In this document: positions 1-6,184 of the stretch, in pieces
Position numbering within the stretch: the stretch's first letter is position 1
How the letters are laid out: each line of letters begins with the position of its first letter
From: Candidatus Segatella mututuai
GTDB lineage: Bacteria > Bacteroidota > Bacteroidia > Bacteroidales > Bacteroidaceae
Assembly (NCBI GenBank): GCA_002439605.1
Contig: DJOI01000068.1
Location: forward strand, 1-8,186
Direction: 5' to 3'
Length of the DNA: 8,186 bases
Program-made: the position numbers and the translations under genes
The notes under the pieces: model-generated
Database searches by the model: none
What the model was told of the DNA's origin: nothing
The model's input: the letters and a program-made list of their open reading frames with translations, nothing else

Positions 1-94
1 AGAAGTAAGGAGATGGAAAATACCAAGAAGTGCTGATGGATTGCTGAGCGATAGAGGAATAAAAAATAGAAACTATCTGTGATGCTGAAATTGG

Positions 95-140
95 AAACTG
101 CTATTGGAAAAGTCCAAACAGACTTAACCAATAGCAGTTT
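95..140. terminator. Hairpin terminator at the end of the lysS-HAD block
   Basis: Positions 95-107 (AAACTGCTATTGG) and 128-140 (CCAATAGCAGTTT) are a perfect 13-bp inverted repeat around a 20-nt loop. On the plus strand the stem runs into TTTTTT at 138-143, the layout of an intrinsic terminator for rightward transcription. On the minus strand only TTT follows the stem, so termination of the leftward operon would be weaker, although a bidirectional role is plausible. The right arm lies inside the last codons of the HAD gene, whose stop is at 124-126. This suggests a convergent gene to the left of the window. Positions 1-94 hold nothing I can name. Confidence 0.7.
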
Positions 141-891
141 TTTCATGTTCTGTGTTTATTGTTTCTTTTGCCATTTCTATCAAGTAATCGAAATTCTCGC
201 ATAACTCGGTCATTTTGTGGTAGAGTAGGTTGCTGCCTTGGTTGGATAGCTCCTCGTCAGGAAGAGGACCGCTATTGATGGCAACGGTGAAGATATTGGC
301 GGCAACACCAGCACGAACACCGAGGGGAGCGTTCTCCACCACGATTCCTTCCCATGGCTTCAAGTTGCCTGCTTTCTGCAATCCCATGAGATATGGGTCG
401 GGATTCGGTTTGCCACGCTTCACGTCGTATGCGGTCACAATATGGTTCTCGTCGAGAAACTCACCGAAATCTTTTAGGAGACGGAGAATCAAAGGTCGCT
501 GGCCGCTGCCCGTCACGACTCCTACCTGCATGCCGGCATCCTTGATTTTCTGCATGATTTCCTTCACGCCGGGGAATATCTCGGCGGTAGGCATGGAGTG
601 GAAAATCTCCGTCTTCACGTCATACATTTTCTGTGCCTCTTCGAGTGAGATGTCTTTACCTTTCTGCTTCTTCACCATCATCTGGATGGTGTCGATGCCT
701 CGTGCACCCTCTGTGGCGTAAGCGTCGGCGGCAGTCATGTGGATGCCGAACTGCTTCATCGACTCCTGCCATGCCACGGCATGGTTGGGCATGCTGTTGT
801 ACAGCACACCATCCATATCAAAAAGCACGGCTTTGGGAGCAAACTCCCCAAAGCCGTGGGTCTTTAAATATTTAAAAATAATTTCTTTCAT
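124..891 (-). CDS. HAD-superfamily phosphatase, probable inorganic pyrophosphatase (BT2127-type)
   Basis: This is a soluble 255-residue HAD hydrolase of the beta-phosphoglucomutase-like subfamily with a helical C1 cap. The nucleophile motif FDMDG has D25 and acid/base D27. Motif 2 is VTGSG (T127), the motif 3 lysine is K161 in KRGKPNP, and the metal-binding pair is E186-N187 in VVENAPLGV. The cap residues E61 and Y90 match Glu47 and Tyr76 of Bacteroides thetaiotaomicron BT2127, which has been characterised as an inorganic pyrophosphatase. All marker residues I recall for that orthologue group are present, most at a constant offset of 14, so hydrolysis of pyrophosphate is a better guess than sugar-phosphate mutase activity. 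The start is ATG at 889-891. A TTG directly upstream would add one residue and is less likely. It is the last gene of the block, 156 bp after pgi, with a repeat element filling the gap. The BT2127 alignment is from memory. Confidence 0.85.
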   Translation of the reverse strand: MKEIIFKYLKTHGFGEFAPKAVLFDMDGVLYNSMPNHAVAWQESMKQFGIHMTAADAYATEGARGIDTIQMMVKKQKGKDISLEEAQKMYDVKTEIFHSMPTAEIFPGVKEIMQKIKDAGMQVGVVTGSGQRPLILRLLKDFGEFLDENHIVTAYDVKRGKPNPDPYLMGLQKAGNLKPWEGIVVENAPLGVRAGVAANIFTVAINSGPLPDEELSNQGSNLLYHKMTELCENFDYLIEMAKETINTEHEKTAIG

Positions 892-893
892 CA

Positions 894-1035
894 ACTTTGT
901 GTTTTAATGTTTAGTGTTTAATGTTTAGTGTTAAGTTTTGCCTGGCGGACTCGTATTATAGCTTTTGAGTGTTAAGTTGGTCAATTGCAAAGGCGTCTGC
1001 CCCAACTTAACATTTAACACTTAACATTTAACATT
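894..1035. repeat. Inverted heptamer-array element between pgi and the HAD gene (no ORF)
   Basis: The left arm at 907-934 has four 7-bp units: ATGTTTA, GTGTTTA, ATGTTTA, GTGTTAA. The right arm at 1007-1034 has four units in inverted orientation: TTAACAT, TTAACAC, TTAACAT, TTAACAT. Between the arms are about 70 bp with no ORF. An inner hairpin, GTTAAGTTGG (971-980) with CCAACTTAAC (1002-1011), is a perfect 10-bp stem around a 21-nt loop. The outermost 18 bp (894-911) are identical to 3461-3478 beside gpsA. The right arm is identical over 28 bp to 3998-4025 beside the four-helix-bundle gene. The element nearly fills the gap between the pgi stop and the HAD start, so it would lie within the polycistronic mRNA as a folded spacer. 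Whether it is mobile or regulatory cannot be told from one copy. Confidence 0.75.
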
Positions 1036-1047
1036 TAAATTAAAACA

Positions 1048-2403
1048 TTATTCATTCCTCAGTCTCTCCTGGATAGCCTTGCTCTCTGCCTCGTAACCAG
1101 GCTTGTTGAGCAATGCAAACATGTTCTTCTTGTAAGCCTCTACGCCAGGCTGGTTGAATGGGTTCACCTCTTCCAATAGACCGCTGATACCGCAAGCCTT
1201 CTCGAAGAAGTAGATCAACTGACCAATGTAGTAAGCGTTCAGCTCTGGCACGTTGACCAAGATGTTAGGAACGCCACCATCTACGTGAGCCAAGCGAGTG
1301 CCAAGCTCTGCCATCTTATTGACCTCATCAACACGCTTGCCCTCCAAGAAGTTCAAGCCATCGAGGTTCTCGTCGTCGTGAGGGAAGAGCAACTTCTCGT
1401 TAGGAGTCTCTACGCTGATAACGGTCTCGAAGATGCTGCGCTCGCCCTGCTGAATCCACTGACCCATAGAGTGAAGGTCGGTAGTGAAGTCGCAAGCTGC
1501 TGGGAAGATACCCTTCTGGTCCTTGCCCTCGCTCTCGCCGTAGAGCTGTTTCCACCACTCGGCAAAGTAGTGCAACTTGGGCTGGAAGTTGGCGATGATC
1601 TCGATCTTCTTGCCTGCCTGTGTATAGAGAGCCTGACGGGTAGCTGCATAGATAGCTGCAGGGTTCTCGTCGAAAGCCACGTCCTTGCCGCAAGCCTTCT
1701 CCATCTCGGCAGCACCAGCTACGAGCTGCTTTACGTCAAAACCAGCCACTGCAATAGGCAACAAGCCTACTGGAGTCAATACAGAGAAACGACCACCCAC
1801 GTTGTCTGGGATGATGAAGCTCTTGTAACCTTCCTTGTCGGCGCAGGTACGGGCAGCACCCTTCTTGGCGTCGGTCACAGCTACGATTACATGTTTAGCC
1901 TCTTCCTTGCCACGCTGGTTCTCGCACTGCTTCTTCAAGAGACGGAAAGCGAGAGCGGTCTCGGTGGTTGTACCAGACTTAGAGATATTGATGACACCAA
2001 ACTTCTTGTCCTTCAAGTAAGATGTCAACTCATAGAGATAGTCCTCGCCGATGTTGTTGCCGGCGAAGAGGATTGTAGGATTCTTCTTGTCGTTGACGAG
2101 CCAAGCGAAAGAGTTGCCGAGGCCTTCGATGACGGCACGCGCACCGAGGTAGCTACCACCGATACCTGCCACAACGACAACCTCACACTTCTCACGCAAT
2201 GTGTTGGCAACAGCCTGGATTTCATCCAAGAACTCAGGAGTGATGGAAGATGGCAAATGCAACCATCCCAAGAAATCGTTACCTTCACAAGTGCCGTTTT
2301 CAAGAGCCTCTTGAGCGGCCTTTACCTTCGGCTCGTAAGCCTTTACTGCACCTTCAGCGAGGAACGATGCAGCCTTCGTAATGTTTAAGCTGATACTTTT
2401 CAT
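1048..2403 (-). CDS. pgi: Glucose-6-phosphate isomerase
   Basis: This cytosolic enzyme interconverts glucose 6-phosphate and fructose 6-phosphate in glycolysis and gluconeogenesis. The 451 residues match the short bacterial form of about 450 residues. Visible motifs in order are the sugar-phosphate loop IGGSYLGARA (81-90), the SIS phosphate-binding SKSGTTTETA (141-150), PGI signature 1 DNVGGRFSVLTPVG (200-213), and signature 2 at 408-426 (GLLEEVNPFNQPGVEAYKK). Likely catalytic residues are E290 in YGESEGKDQKG, H311 in TDLHSMGQ and K425 in the final YKK. Nothing is truncated. The start is ATG at 2401-2403, preceded by the purine-rich AAAAGAAAA typical of weak Bacteroidota ribosome sites. It follows gpsA by 60 bp that contain no heptamer repeats, unlike the flanking gaps. 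The long plus-strand frame across it is an antisense shadow. Confidence 0.97.
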   Translation of the reverse strand: MKSISLNITKAASFLAEGAVKAYEPKVKAAQEALENGTCEGNDFLGWLHLPSSITPEFLDEIQAVANTLREKCEVVVVAGIGGSYLGARAVIEGLGNSFAWLVNDKKNPTILFAGNNIGEDYLYELTSYLKDKKFGVINISKSGTTTETALAFRLLKKQCENQRGKEEAKHVIVAVTDAKKGAARTCADKEGYKSFIIPDNVGGRFSVLTPVGLLPIAVAGFDVKQLVAGAAEMEKACGKDVAFDENPAAIYAATRQALYTQAGKKIEIIANFQPKLHYFAEWWKQLYGESEGKDQKGIFPAACDFTTDLHSMGQWIQQGERSIFETVISVETPNEKLLFPHDDENLDGLNFLEGKRVDEVNKMAELGTRLAHVDGGVPNILVNVPELNAYYIGQLIYFFEKACGISGLLEEVNPFNQPGVEAYKKNMFALLNKPGYEAESKAIQERLRNE

Positions 2404-2463
2404 TTTTCTTTTGAATATCTAAATGAATCTGTTAATAGTTTCTGCTATGAGTCTCAAAGCTCC

Positions 2464-3462
2464 TTATCTGAACGAATCGGTCAAGAGCTTGATTTCTATT
2501 TGCGGACTGATGCGCTCGTACAATATGTTGTATACGGCATCGAGAATCGGCATGTTGACGTGCATATGGCGGTTGATTTCCTTCATGCACTTGGTGCCGA
2601 AATATCCCTCAGCTATCATCTCCATTTCTATCTGTGCACTCTTCACGCTGTAGCCTTTGCCTATCATTGTTCCGAAAGTACGGTTGCGGGAAAAGTTGCT
2701 GTAACCTGTTACGAGCAAGTCGCCGAGATATACCGAGTCGTACATGCTTCGGTCGATAGGATGGACGGCTGTCAGGAAGCGAGACATCTCCTGGACGGCG
2801 TTCGACATGAGCACTGCCTGGAAATTGTCACCGTATTTCAATCCGCCACAGATGCCAGCGGCAATGGCGTAAACATTCTTCAATACCGAAGAGTATTCGA
2901 TGCCGATGACATCGCTGGAGGTCTTGGTCTTGATGTATTCGCTCGCCAGACATTCCTCGGCAAAAGCGCGTGCTTTTTCTGTGTCCGAACAGCCCACGGT
3001 GAGGTAGCTCAGTCGTTCCAAGGCAACCTCCTCAGCATGTGAAGGACCACCGATGCAAGCCAAGTTCTCGTAAGGAACGTCGTACACTTGGTGGAAGTAT
3101 TCCGAGCATACAAGGTTTTCGTCGGGCACAATGCCCTTGATGGCTGTGATGACGAACTTGTCGCTGATGCGTGTCTTGAGTTTCTTGAGATGATTCTTCA
3201 GGTAAGGCGATGGAGTGACGAACACCAAGGTGTCGTAGTTCTGCACAATCTTGTTGATGTCGGAGGAGAAGAAAATCTCGTCCACGTTGAATCGCGCCGA
3301 CATCAGATAGGCTGGGTTGTGCCCCATGCGCTTGAAGTCCTCGATGCGGTCGTCGCGACGCATATACCAACCGATGTGATGAGTATGACCCACCACAATC
3401 TTGGCTATTGCCGTAGCCCAGCTACCGCCGCCAATTATCGCTATTTTACCGCAGTTGAACAC
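2464..3462 (-). CDS. gpsA: NAD(P)H-dependent glycerol-3-phosphate dehydrogenase
   Basis: This cytosolic enzyme reduces dihydroxyacetone phosphate to sn-glycerol 3-phosphate, the backbone precursor of phospholipids. The 332 residues are full length. The N-terminal Rossmann motif is IAIIGGGSWATAIAK (7-21). Also visible are the conserved AIKG (107-110, K109), GGPSHAEEV (138-146), the catalytic-lysine segment VLKNVYAIAAG (K195), and the C-terminal GDLLVTGYSNFSRNRTFG (247-264) that binds substrate. The start is a GTG at 3460-3462. No ATG lies between it and the Rossmann motif, and an in-frame stop occurs upstream within the heptamer array. The GTG overlaps the last bases of the 18-bp sequence shared with the HAD leader (3461-3478). 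The gene follows the four-helix-bundle gene by 169 bp filled with 51-bp tandem repeats, and precedes pgi by 60 bp. Confidence 0.96.
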   Translation of the reverse strand: MFNCGKIAIIGGGSWATAIAKIVVGHTHHIGWYMRRDDRIEDFKRMGHNPAYLMSARFNVDEIFFSSDINKIVQNYDTLVFVTPSPYLKNHLKKLKTRISDKFVITAIKGIVPDENLVCSEYFHQVYDVPYENLACIGGPSHAEEVALERLSYLTVGCSDTEKARAFAEECLASEYIKTKTSSDVIGIEYSSVLKNVYAIAAGICGGLKYGDNFQAVLMSNAVQEMSRFLTAVHPIDRSMYDSVYLGDLLVTGYSNFSRNRTFGTMIGKGYSVKSAQIEMEMIAEGYFGTKCMKEINRHMHVNMPILDAVYNILYERISPQIEIKLLTDSFR

Positions 3463-3472
3463 TTTGTGTTTT

Positions 3473-3623
3473 AATGTTAAGTGTTAAATGTTAAATGTTA
3501 AATTGGACATGCGCCCTTTTATCAATGTTAAGTGTTAAATGTTAAATGTTAAATTGGGCATGCGCCCTTTTATCAATGTTAAGTGTTAAATGTTAAATGT
3601 TAAATTGGGCATGCGCCTTTATA
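3473..3623. repeat. Three tandem 51-bp units carrying heptamer arrays, upstream of gpsA
   Basis: The units are 3473-3523, 3524-3574 and 3575-about 3623 (the last slightly degraded). On the plus strand each begins with four heptamers (ATGTTAA, GTGTTAA, ATGTTAA, ATGTTAA), followed by ATTGGRCATGCGCCC and then TTTTATCA. Units 2 and 3 read GGGCATGCGCC(C), which can form a short GGGC/GCCC stem around ATGC. Unit 1 has GGAC instead, which breaks that stem. The units are near-identical, implying recent tandem duplication. They occupy almost the whole gap between the stop of the four-helix-bundle gene and the GTG start of gpsA, so they would form the gpsA leader within the operon mRNA. They form the left arm of the inverted-repeat pair around the four-helix-bundle gene; the right arm is at 3998-4025. 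Confidence 0.9.
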
Positions 3624-3631
3624 TAATGAGG

Positions 3632-3994
3632 TTAATGGCTCTGAGGTTGGAGTTTCTTTGTTATGGAAGTGAGGAGACTTGCCAACTCTTTTGAGTCATT
3701 ATATATAGATAGGTATAGCTTTTCATCTAAATAGTTGGTTCGATGTAAAAGTCTTATCCAATATTGTGTCTCCTTACACTCTTTTAAGGAAATATAAACC
3801 TTAGAGGCAAAGTCGGCTTTGCTGATTGCAGACTGCGCTTCTGAAAGGTTTGCTCCAATGCTAGTGCCGCAACGAAGTAGTTGCTTACTCATGACATGCT
3901 CTTTCTGTTCTGAGCATAACCATTTGTAAAGATTGACAATGCGTACAGCAAAGTCCATACTTTTATTCATCAGCAAATCACCAGCTTCGCTCAT
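3632..3994 (-). CDS. Four-helix-bundle protein (S23/TIGR02436, Avd-like family)
   Basis: This is a 120-residue, all-helical, Lys-rich protein with no signal or membrane segment. The hallmark is helix 2, QLLRCGTSIGANLSEAQSA (38-56), followed by helix 3 from SKADFASKVYISLKECKETQYWIRLL (58-83). Helix 1 spans roughly 10-28 and helix 4 roughly 91-114. Known relatives are encoded inside intervening sequences of bacterial 23S rRNA genes, stand alone in many Bacteroidota, or act as accessory Avd proteins of diversity-generating retroelements. The fold is usually a pentamer that binds nucleic acid. Its role here is unknown, and no reverse transcriptase or rRNA is in the window. It interrupts lysS and gpsA and is flanked by inverted heptamer arrays, resembling the inverted-repeat flanks of rRNA intervening sequences. 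The start ATG at 3992-3994 abuts the array and has no Shine-Dalgarno. An internal Met at residue 9 (3968-3970) is an alternative start. The family call is firm; the function is not. Confidence 0.9.
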   Translation of the reverse strand: MSEAGDLLMNKSMDFAVRIVNLYKWLCSEQKEHVMSKQLLRCGTSIGANLSEAQSAISKADFASKVYISLKECKETQYWIRLLHRTNYLDEKLYLSIYNDSKELASLLTSITKKLQPQSH

Positions 3995-3997
3995 AAT

Positions 3998-4025
3998 TTA
4001 ACATTTAACACTTAACATTTAACAT
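3998..4025. repeat. Four-unit heptamer array between lysS and the four-helix-bundle gene
   Basis: On the plus strand it reads TTAACAT, TTAACAC, TTAACAT, TTAACAT. It is identical over 28 bp to 1007-1034 and inverted relative to the arrays at 3474-3501 and in the two following 51-bp units. On the coding strand it lies between the lysS stop (4034-4036) and the start codon of the small gene (3992-3994), leaving only three bases before that ATG. It therefore takes the place of a normal ribosome-binding region. In the mRNA it could pair with one of the three arrays downstream of the small gene, putting the whole ORF in a loop. Confidence 0.85.
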
Positions 4026-4033
4026 TGAGAAGT

Positions 4034-5764
4034 TCAAACATTACTACGATCGATCCAAGATTGGATGCAATCCAAGCTTGGGCGTTCGTAGCCAAGCTTG
4101 TACTTCTTGTTGATTTCGCCTACTTTCTGCTGCAAGCCCTGTGCCTTCTCGTCCTTGATATCTGAAATCAAGTTGAATCCAGCCTTGCGGAGCACGTAAG
4201 CCCAGTCCTCAGGCACGCCAATCTCTGCCCACTCCTTGATAGAGCTCTGAGGCATCTTCTTCTCTGGCTTCATCTGAGGGAAGAACAATACTTCCTGGAT
4301 GAAGGTCTTGCCTGTCATGAGCATTACGAGGCGGTCGATACCGATGCCGATGCCTGATGTAGGAGGCATACCGTACTGGAGGGCGCGGAGGAAGTCTTGG
4401 TCGATGATCATCGCCTCGTCGTCACCCTTGTCGGCTAACTTCATCTGGTCGATGAAACGATTCTCCTGGTCGATAGGGTCGTTGAGCTCAGAGTAAGCGT
4501 TGGCAAGCTCCTTGCCGTTGACCATCAACTCGAAGCGCTCGGTCAAGCCTGGCTTAGAGCGGTGCATCTTGGTCAATGGAGACATCTCCACAGGATAGTC
4601 GGTGATGAAAGTAGGCTGGATGAAGGTGCCCTCACAGAACTCGCCGAAGAGTTCGTCGATGAGCTTGCCCTTGCCCATGGTCTCGTCTACGTCCATGCCC
4701 TTCTCCTTGCAGAAGTTGCGAATCTCTTCCTCGCTCTTGCCATTGCAGTCGAAGCCCGTCTTTTCCTTGATGGCATCGAGGATAGGCAGACGGCGATATG
4801 GAGCCTTGAAGCTTACGATGTTGCCGTCGATTTCACGCTCAGGCTTGCCGTTTACGGCGATACAGATGGTCTCCAAGAGCTTCTCGGTGAATGACATCAT
4901 CCAGTTGTAATCCTTATATTGGACATAGAGTTCCATGCAAGTGAACTCAGGGTTGTGGTTACGGTCCATACCCTCGTTGCGGAAGTTCTTGCCGATTTCA
5001 TACACACCCTCGAAACCACCTACGATGAGTCGCTTCAAGTAAAGCTCTGTGGCGATACGCATGTACATATCCTGGTCGAGCGCATTGAAGTGGGTGATGA
5101 ATGGGCGAGCCGAAGCACCACCGGCGATGCTCTGCAGGGTAGGGGTCTCCACCTCGGTATAGCCAGCCTCGTCGAGCACCTTGCGAAGGGTGCGGAGCAC
5201 GGTGGCACGCTGGAGGAAGGTATCCTTTACGCCGTCGTTGACGATGAGGTCAACATAGCGCTGGCGATAGCGTAACTCTGGGTCGTCGAACTTATCGTAA
5301 GCCACGCCGTCCTTGTACTTTACGATAGGCAGTGGCTTCAAGCTCTTGGCGAGCAAGCAAATCTCCTTGGCGTGAACAGAAATCTCGCCAGTCTGTGTGC
5401 GGAATACAAAACCTTTCACACCGATGAAGTCACCGATGTCGAGGAGCTTCTTGAATACAGTATTGTAAAGGTCTTTGTTCTCGCCTGGACAAATCTCGTC
5501 GCGAGCCACATAGACCTGGATTCTTCCCTTTGAGTCCTGCAACTCAGCGAAGCTTGCTTTTCCCATCACGCGGCGCCCCATCATACGGCCAGCGATGACT
5601 ACCTGGCGTGGCTCGTCCTCGTCTTTGAACTCAGCCTTGATGTCTGTGCTGAATGCGTTGGTTGGAAACTCTGCTGCTGGATATGGGTCGATGCCCATCT
5701 CGCGCAATGTCTGAAGACTCTGTCTGCGAACAATCTCCTGTTCGCTTAACTCTAAAATGTTCAT
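4034..5764 (-). CDS. lysS: Lysyl-tRNA synthetase, class II, with C-terminal extension
   Basis: This cytosolic enzyme charges tRNA-Lys, using ATP and releasing AMP and pyrophosphate. At 576 residues it is about 70 longer than the E. coli enzyme. The N-terminal OB-fold anticodon-binding domain spans roughly 55-140. In the catalytic core, motif 1 lies around GYTEVETPTL (201-210), motif 2 is FRNEGMDRNHNPEFTCMELY (261-280), the conserved ELANAYSELNDP is at 419-430, and motif 3 is GIGIGIDRLVML (471-482). Beyond about residue 500 there is an extra helical tail (WAYVLRKAGFNLISDI and following). I believe this tail occurs in other Bacteroidota LysS proteins and may be a small helix-hairpin-helix-like nucleic-acid-binding domain. 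The start is ATG at 5762-5764, with the typical N-terminus MNILELSEQEIVRRQSL. It is the first gene of the block, 37 bp of leader after the promoter-like box, and probably sets transcription of the genes behind it. Confidence 0.97.
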   Translation of the reverse strand: MNILELSEQEIVRRQSLQTLREMGIDPYPAAEFPTNAFSTDIKAEFKDEDEPRQVVIAGRMMGRRVMGKASFAELQDSKGRIQVYVARDEICPGENKDLYNTVFKKLLDIGDFIGVKGFVFRTQTGEISVHAKEICLLAKSLKPLPIVKYKDGVAYDKFDDPELRYRQRYVDLIVNDGVKDTFLQRATVLRTLRKVLDEAGYTEVETPTLQSIAGGASARPFITHFNALDQDMYMRIATELYLKRLIVGGFEGVYEIGKNFRNEGMDRNHNPEFTCMELYVQYKDYNWMMSFTEKLLETICIAVNGKPEREIDGNIVSFKAPYRRLPILDAIKEKTGFDCNGKSEEEIRNFCKEKGMDVDETMGKGKLIDELFGEFCEGTFIQPTFITDYPVEMSPLTKMHRSKPGLTERFELMVNGKELANAYSELNDPIDQENRFIDQMKLADKGDDEAMIIDQDFLRALQYGMPPTSGIGIGIDRLVMLMTGKTFIQEVLFFPQMKPEKKMPQSSIKEWAEIGVPEDWAYVLRKAGFNLISDIKDEKAQGLQQKVGEINKKYKLGYERPSLDCIQSWIDRSNV

Positions 5765-5805
5765 TTTTATTTAGATATATCTATTTTAATTCTTATTTTT
5801 GGGTG

Positions 5806-5813
5806 CAAAAATA
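5806..5813 (-). promoter_or_regulatory. Bacteroidota-type -7 promoter box for lysS
   Basis: Read on the minus strand this is TATTTTTG, an exact match to the TAnnTTTG element recognised by the Bacteroidota primary sigma factor. It is followed by CACCC and then an A/T-rich leader of about 40 nt to the lysS ATG. No clear TTTG lies 19-21 bp upstream, so the -33 half is weak. No long leader or T-box-like structure fits between it and the gene. Confidence 0.6.
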
Positions 5814-6096
5814 CAAAATAAATATGAACTATGGGATGTTTTTAAGTTTTTTATGTATATTATGGTGCAAAATGCTGTCGCAAATGGTGTGGCGAAAAAG
5901 AGGTCGTGCGATGTGGGTGTGTATGGCGTGCGGTCAGGAAGGGGAAGAGTGTTCTGTTTTTTGCGATGTCTTTTGATTGATAGCCAAAGTGTAAAATCAG
6001 TATGAAGAGCTCTGATGAGATAGTTCCATATGGAATACCTTGCTTGCCGCAGACGAAAGCTTTGCCCAAGTGTGGCAACGACATTTGGGCACTTGT

Positions 6097-6184
6097 TGCC
6101 CAATGCGTGGGCAATGAATGACCAGTGCTTGTTCTGTCGATGACCAACGCGTGTTCACAGGATGCCCATCGCGTGTTCATGGTG
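6097..6184. repeat. Four diverged 22-bp tandem repeats with overlapping hairpins
   Basis: Units 6097-6118, 6119-6140, 6141-6162 and 6163-6184 share the approximate pattern TGMCCARYGCGTGTTC followed by six variable bases. The last two units are closest to each other. A related TGCCCAAG start occurs at 6063, out of register. TTGGGCA (6085-6091) pairs with TGCCCAA (6097-6103) around CTTGT, and the same TGCCCA pairs alternatively with TGGGCA (6108-6113). The array is G/C-richer than the surrounding DNA and lies in no credible ORF. Function is unknown. Confidence 0.45.

Noticed and set aside
2..82. Open plus-strand frame from the left edge ending at TGA 80-82, possibly the tail of a gene
   Set aside because: Only 26 residues, no recognisable sequence. 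The plus-oriented terminator at 95-140 is the only support, so I did not call it.
1285..2388. Long plus-strand open frame of 367 residues across pgi
   Set aside because: Antisense shadow of a clear pgi gene; the peptide is Leu/Val-rich with no motif and no promoter or start context.
3505..3522. Rightward terminators from the GGGC/GCCC stems followed by TTTT
   Set aside because: The stem is only 4 bp (broken in unit 1), and no plus-strand gene would end here; treated as part of the repeat unit.
3473..3623. CRISPR-like array
   Set aside because: The units are contiguous whole copies with no variable spacers and contain internal 7-bp repeats; no cas genes are present.
3632..3994. Avd gene of a diversity-generating retroelement
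   Set aside because: No reverse transcriptase, template repeat or variable-repeat target gene in the window; only the shared fold supports it.
5765..5850. T-box or other riboswitch upstream of lysS
   Set aside because: The leader after the promoter box is only about 40 nt and A/T-rich, too short for a T-box; no specifier or antiterminator motif was seen.
6024..6035. 12-bp palindrome TTCCATATGGAA as an operator
   Set aside because: More than 200 bp from either promoter and a single site; chance or part of the repeat region is as likely.
5786..6180. Overlapping minus-strand frames of about 105 residues upstream of lysS
   Set aside because: Thr/His/Pro-rich peptides lacking family resemblance; they run through the lysS promoter and the repeat region.
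6097..6184. CRISPR remnant from 22-bp repeats
   Set aside because: Repeats are directly adjacent with no spacers and are poorly conserved.
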